Virus record (IMG/VR): IMGVR_UViG_3300021964_007165
Coordinates: 1-64,000 of that record
Source of the DNA: a virus
DNA length: 64,000 nt
Direction: 5' to 3' (one strand)
How positions within the stretch are numbered: the first letter of the stretch is position 1; every line of letters begins with the position of its first letter. The notes below the pieces were generated by a model. The model did no database searches, was not told the DNA's origin, and saw only the letters and a list, made by a program, of their open reading frames with translations. Below are positions 61,058 through 64,000 of the stretch, in pieces. The position numbers were made by a program, and so were the translations under genes.

Positions 61058-64000
61058 TATACTCTCCCTACCACTGCTTCAATTGTGCCGTATCCGGGAT
61101 CGTCTTTGGCTTGTAATGCTTTACCAATTACTGTTCCAACTTTTGCATTGTTGTCTACTATTGCATATCCTGGAATACTTGCTGAAACTAACAAGTCTCC
61201 TTTCTTAGCAATACCTACAACATTTACAGGAACTCTACCCTGTAATGCAATCGCTGTAACAAAATCGCCCTCTGCACCTGCGTTCATTAAGTAACCAGGT
61301 TTTTCTGAAACAACACCTGCTACTCTTGTATCGCCTTTTAATTTAGTTACTGTTACTTCTTGCTCCCCACCAAATATTAAAACACTACCTACTTCATATG
61401 TAGCATCTGCAAGATAGTTCTCAGCCAAGTCAGCGTATAATGCTGTGTTTGCTTGAGCACTTGTTGAAATAGCATATATATTTTGGAAACGTTTTGTCGC
61501 ACTACCTAAATCATAAACATCTGTTTCTCCTGGAAGAGTTGCTGTGTTTGTTACAGTAAGTCTATTTGTACCACCAGTAATGAATCCAATTTGATCTGCA
61601 CTTGTGAAACCTGTATTTGCACCAATTCCAATACCAGTTGAATTATTATCATTTTCATCTGGTGCTTCAATAAATGATGTATAAGTCCAATCAGCCGCCA
61701 AGTAGTTTTCGCCTGCCAACGCACTGTTAGACTGGAATGTACTTTCTGCAGATTTAGCATTACCAATATTCAAATTACCTGACATATTATTGTTGGTAAC
61801 TCCACCACCTGTTGTCTGTGAACTCAAGAACAGTGTTGCACTTGGGTTAGTAAAGTTAACCGTTGTGCCTGAAGTATCAATAATTCTTGCACTGTCAACT
61901 TCCAACGCCTGTACATTAATAGATCCATCTGTATGTGTCTTAACAATAGCACTTGGTGCACCAATAGTAGTAAATGTACCTCCACTGTTTACAATAGTTG
62001 AGAAAGGAATAGCACTTACATCACCTGTGGCGCTATCACCTTGTGCTCTACCAATTACACTATCGTCTGGAATGTTTGCTAATTTTTCAATTGGTAGTTG
62101 ACCATCATCAATACTAATAAAACCGTTCGTGCTACTAAACACAACACTATCAAATACTGCAAGACCCAAGTTACCTTGAACAATTCCTGCGGCAGTTGCT
62201 CTTACACCAGCGGCTTGCATATTAAGTTTACTTTGTGCAATCTGTGCCGCGGCATTTACATCTGCATTTACAATACTTCCATCTGCAATTCCTGTTGCTA
62301 CAGTTTTGTCAACAGCATTGTAAGTAAATTCAAAATATCCTGTTGGTGTAGCAGTATCCCAATTTGTTCCAGTCCATACTAAGATATCATTTGTATCTCT
62401 TGTGCCATTAGCACCTGTACCATACATTAATGATTCACCAAAAGGCGTTCTACCATCTACATAACGCTTGTTAGTTGCATCAAATGGATCACCTGGATCT
62501 CCTAATGCTGTAAGATTATTATTTGCAAAACTAATATTTTGACTCGGTGATGTTGATCCGTCTCGTGCTAAGAAACCAGCACCAATTGGATTAGAAACTG
62601 CAAGTGATGTTTCGTCAACACCTAAGCGTCTATTGATGTAACCACGCACTGCTGATTCAGTTGGTACTGAGTCAACTGCGTTATCAGTCATTCCGTCATC
62701 ACTTGAGAATTCAGTAATAACAACACCACGTTTAAATCCAATACCGTCCAAGTTACTCAAAGCAATACTTGCCGCAAATGTTACTCGTCCAGTACCTTGG
62801 TCAACTGTGAAGAATCTACCAACACGGAAGAAACCATCTTGGTCAGTACTTACGTAGAACACTCTACCTTTGTCTCGTTCTTGTACTTCGTTAGCCTGTT
62901 GTGGTTCTTGCGGAGCACCAAAAATTTTACTTGGATAGTTGGAAGTATTAAATCCTCCTGATCCAATATCATTAAAGTCATGTCCTGTTGCTCTTGCTAC
63001 AGAAATATTAACTGTTAGTCCTGCGTTTTCATTTCCATCAAGACCAACACGTAGCGTGATTGCATCTGCACTTGCTACTGGACTATTCAATCCGGAGGCC
63101 ACAACTGTGTCACCTAAAGCCGCATCGTTAATGTCGTTCACATCTTCAATAGTGATAAGTCCGTGATCTGTTTGGTCTGAGTAACTTAAAATTCTGTGTA
63201 CTTTACCATCCCATCCAAACAACATATCGCCATTGTTAAGTCTGTTAATTTCTGATTGCTCAGTCAATCTTGTTACAGCAACAACAGTATCGCCTTGTGT
63301 GCCTCCCTGTGTGCCGCCGCCGCCATTAACATCAGATACCTTTGTTTGATCTACAATCAATCTAATATAATCATAATTAGAATCAAATGTAACCAACTGT
63401 TGGTTAGCACCTGGAAGAGCATTACCTACTGCATCAGTACTGTTAAATGCGATAGTTCTATATGTAAAGTCGTCTTGCTCATCAAACACAATAGCAGTTG
63501 ATGGTCTAATAACTGCTACATCATCTAAATTATCAAATACAAAATTTTGTAATTGTCTAATAGTTACTTTTTGGTTATTTGTTAATGCTGTTGCTAAACC
63601 TTCATTACCTGTAATGTTAAGTTTATAAATTGTGCCATCTCGAGAAGCACCAGCAATATCTGCAAATGATGTAGTCTGAATACTTGCTACTTCGTATCTT
63701 ATAATGCCTGTAGTTCCGCCATGATCAATTTCAAGTTCTGATACGTTGGTTGGAATATAATCAACATCGTAAACGTAAACAATATTTTTTCCTGCTTCGT
63801 TTAGAGCGTCAACTCCGTTGTCGTAAACACGAGCATTCTGTACCATTTTCTCAACAAGAGTAATTTGATCAATGACTTCGTTTGGATCCGAACCTGCCGC
63901 AACCAAACCATAGTTACCATTTGAGTTAGAACCGTTTAGTGATCTAATTTGTGAACCGTTGTTGGCCATATATGCCGCATGACAGTAGTACGTAAATGTT
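61057..64000 (-). CDS. Large tail-fibre-like protein (start may lie outside the window)
   Basis: A structural protein of at least 970 residues. An ATG at 63969 gives MANNGSQIRSLNGSNS, but the frame is open back to the window edge ('TYYCHAAYMANNG') and no ribosome site is visible, so the true start could be upstream. The N-terminal part is beta-rich, and it has 'FGAPQEPQQANEVQERDKGRVFYVSTDQDGFFRVGRFFTVDQGTGRVTFAASIALSNLDGIGFKRG', a conserved T4-like marine fibre block. The C-terminus 'LAENYLADATYEVGSVLIFGGEQEVTVTKLKGDTRVAGVVSEKPGYLMN' is the terminal domain found on many phage fibres. It precedes 60617-61057 with a one-base overlap. Confidence 0.75.
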   Translation of the reverse strand, partial: TFTYYCHAAYMANNGSQIRSLNGSNSNGNYGLVAAGSDPNEVIDQITLVEKMVQNARVYDNGVDALNEAGKNIVYVYDVDYIPTNVSELEIDHGGTTGIIRYEVASIQTTSFADIAGASRDGTIYKLNITGNEGLATALTNNQKVTIRQLQNFVFDNLDDVAVIRPSTAIVFDEQDDFTYRTIAFNSTDAVGNALPGANQQLVTFDSNYDYIRLIVDQTKVSDVNGGGGTQGGTQGDTVVAVTRLTEQSEINRLNNGDMLFGWDGKVHRILSYSDQTDHGLITIEDVNDINDAALGDTVVASGLNSPVASADAITLRVGLDGNENAGLTVNISVARATGHDFNDIGSGGFNTSNYPSKIFGAPQEPQQANEVQERDKGRVFYVSTDQDGFFRVGRFFTVDQGTGRVTFAASIALSNLDGIGFKRGVVITEFSSDDGMTDNAVDSVPTESAVRGYINRRLGVDETSLAVSNPIGAGFLARDGSTSPSQNISFANNNLTALGDPGDPFDATNKRYVDGRTPFGESLMYGTGANGTRDTNDILVWTGTNWDTATPTGYFEFTYNAVDKTVATGIADGSIVNADVNAAAQIAQSKLNMQAAGVRATAAGIVQGNLGLAVFDSVVFSSTNGFISIDDGQLPIEKLANIPDDSVIGRAQGDSATGDVSAIPFSTIVNSGGTFTTIGAPSAIVKTHTDGSINVQALEVDSARIIDTSGTTVNFTNPSATLFLSSQTTGGGVTNNNMSGNLNIGNAKSAESTFQSNSALAGENYLAADWTYTSFIEAPDENDNNSTGIGIGANTGFTSADQIGFITGGTNRLTVTNTATLPGETDVYDLGSATKRFQNIYAISTSAQANTALYADLAENYLADATYEVGSVLIFGGEQEVTVTKLKGDTRVAGVVSEKPGYLMNAGAEGDFVTAIALQGRVPVNVVGIAKKGDLLVSASIPGYAIVDNNAKVGTVIGKALQAKDDPGYGTIEAVVGRV

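Noticed and set aside
1-64000. tRNA genes, integrase, transposase, CRISPR array.
   Set aside because: No cloverleaf, recombinase motifs or spaced palindromic arrays were seen when reading both strands; absence by eye is not proof.
1-64000. Cyanophage origin (psbA, psbD, hli and similar genes).
   Set aside because: None of these appear. The ferredoxin is of the FdxA type, not the plant-type ferredoxin of cyanobacteria, so a non-cyanobacterial host is preferred.

Overview
This window looks like about one third to one half of the genome of a T4-like (straight-tail superfamily) marine myovirus. The evidence is a T4-type replication set: family B DNA polymerase (gp43-like), sliding clamp (gp45-like), clamp-loader ATPase (gp44-like), a FEN/RNase H-type 5'-3' nuclease and a DexA-like exonuclease. 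These sit with marine T4-like accessory genes (PhoH, MazG, ThyX, dCMP deaminase, peptide deformylase, MoxR plus VWA, many 2-oxoglutarate/Fe(II) oxygenases) and very large low-complexity fibre proteins. DNA is AT-rich and genes are tightly packed. No photosynthesis genes are present. The ferredoxin is of the FdxA type typical of alphaproteobacteria. I infer an alphaproteobacterial host, possibly SAR11-like, with moderate confidence.

Layout. 1-1490 (+): the end of a TauD-like oxygenase gene and two small genes. 1487-4434 (-): a fibre protein and small conserved unknowns. 4409-6859: metallopeptidase/VWA protein and MoxR ATPase. 6998-10485: small nucleases, a ParB-like protein and the FEN nuclease. 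10531-21597: a long operon-like run holding QueE, FolE, QueD and DpdA (7-deazaguanine DNA modification), with oxygenases, a cupin, a phosphoribosyltransferase, a HIT protein and a glycosyltransferase. 21608-28932: replication core with an epimerase, a MBD4-like DNA glycosylase, small membrane proteins and rubrerythrin. 29007-37270: late genes, including a cluster (31105-36594) that I suspect encodes proteins packaged in the head. 37289-40897: ClpA-like unfoldase, deformylase and DnaJ-like chaperone. 40936-43664: lysis region with endolysin, an i-spanin and two lipoproteins, one hidden out of frame. 45079-45807 (+): PhoH, the only + gene after 1490. 45804-50323: nucleotide metabolism, ferredoxin, PPIase, clamp loader and MazG. 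50334-64000: co-chaperonin and virion fibre/structural proteins, including a subtilisin-like protease.

Control. Two promoter classes are visible on the minus strand. Ten sigma70-like promoters (TTGAC-N then exactly 17 bp then a TATAAT-like box) precede early and middle genes. Thirteen T4-late-like boxes ([G/C/A/T]ATAAATA) precede mostly structural and lysis genes. One site at 36614-36642 nests a late box inside an early promoter. Many genes are coupled by ATGA or TAATG overlaps.

How the genes fit together: early transcripts make the replisome, nucleotide-supply enzymes, DNA base modification and host-takeover chaperones and proteases. Late transcripts make virion fibres, candidate internal proteins and lysis proteins. 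Small genes below 60 codons (42056-42235, 43030-43191, 12539-12709, possibly 8171-8284) were found by translating gaps by hand. No tRNA genes, integrase, insertion sequences or CRISPR arrays were seen. No gap longer than 300 bp lacks a gene.
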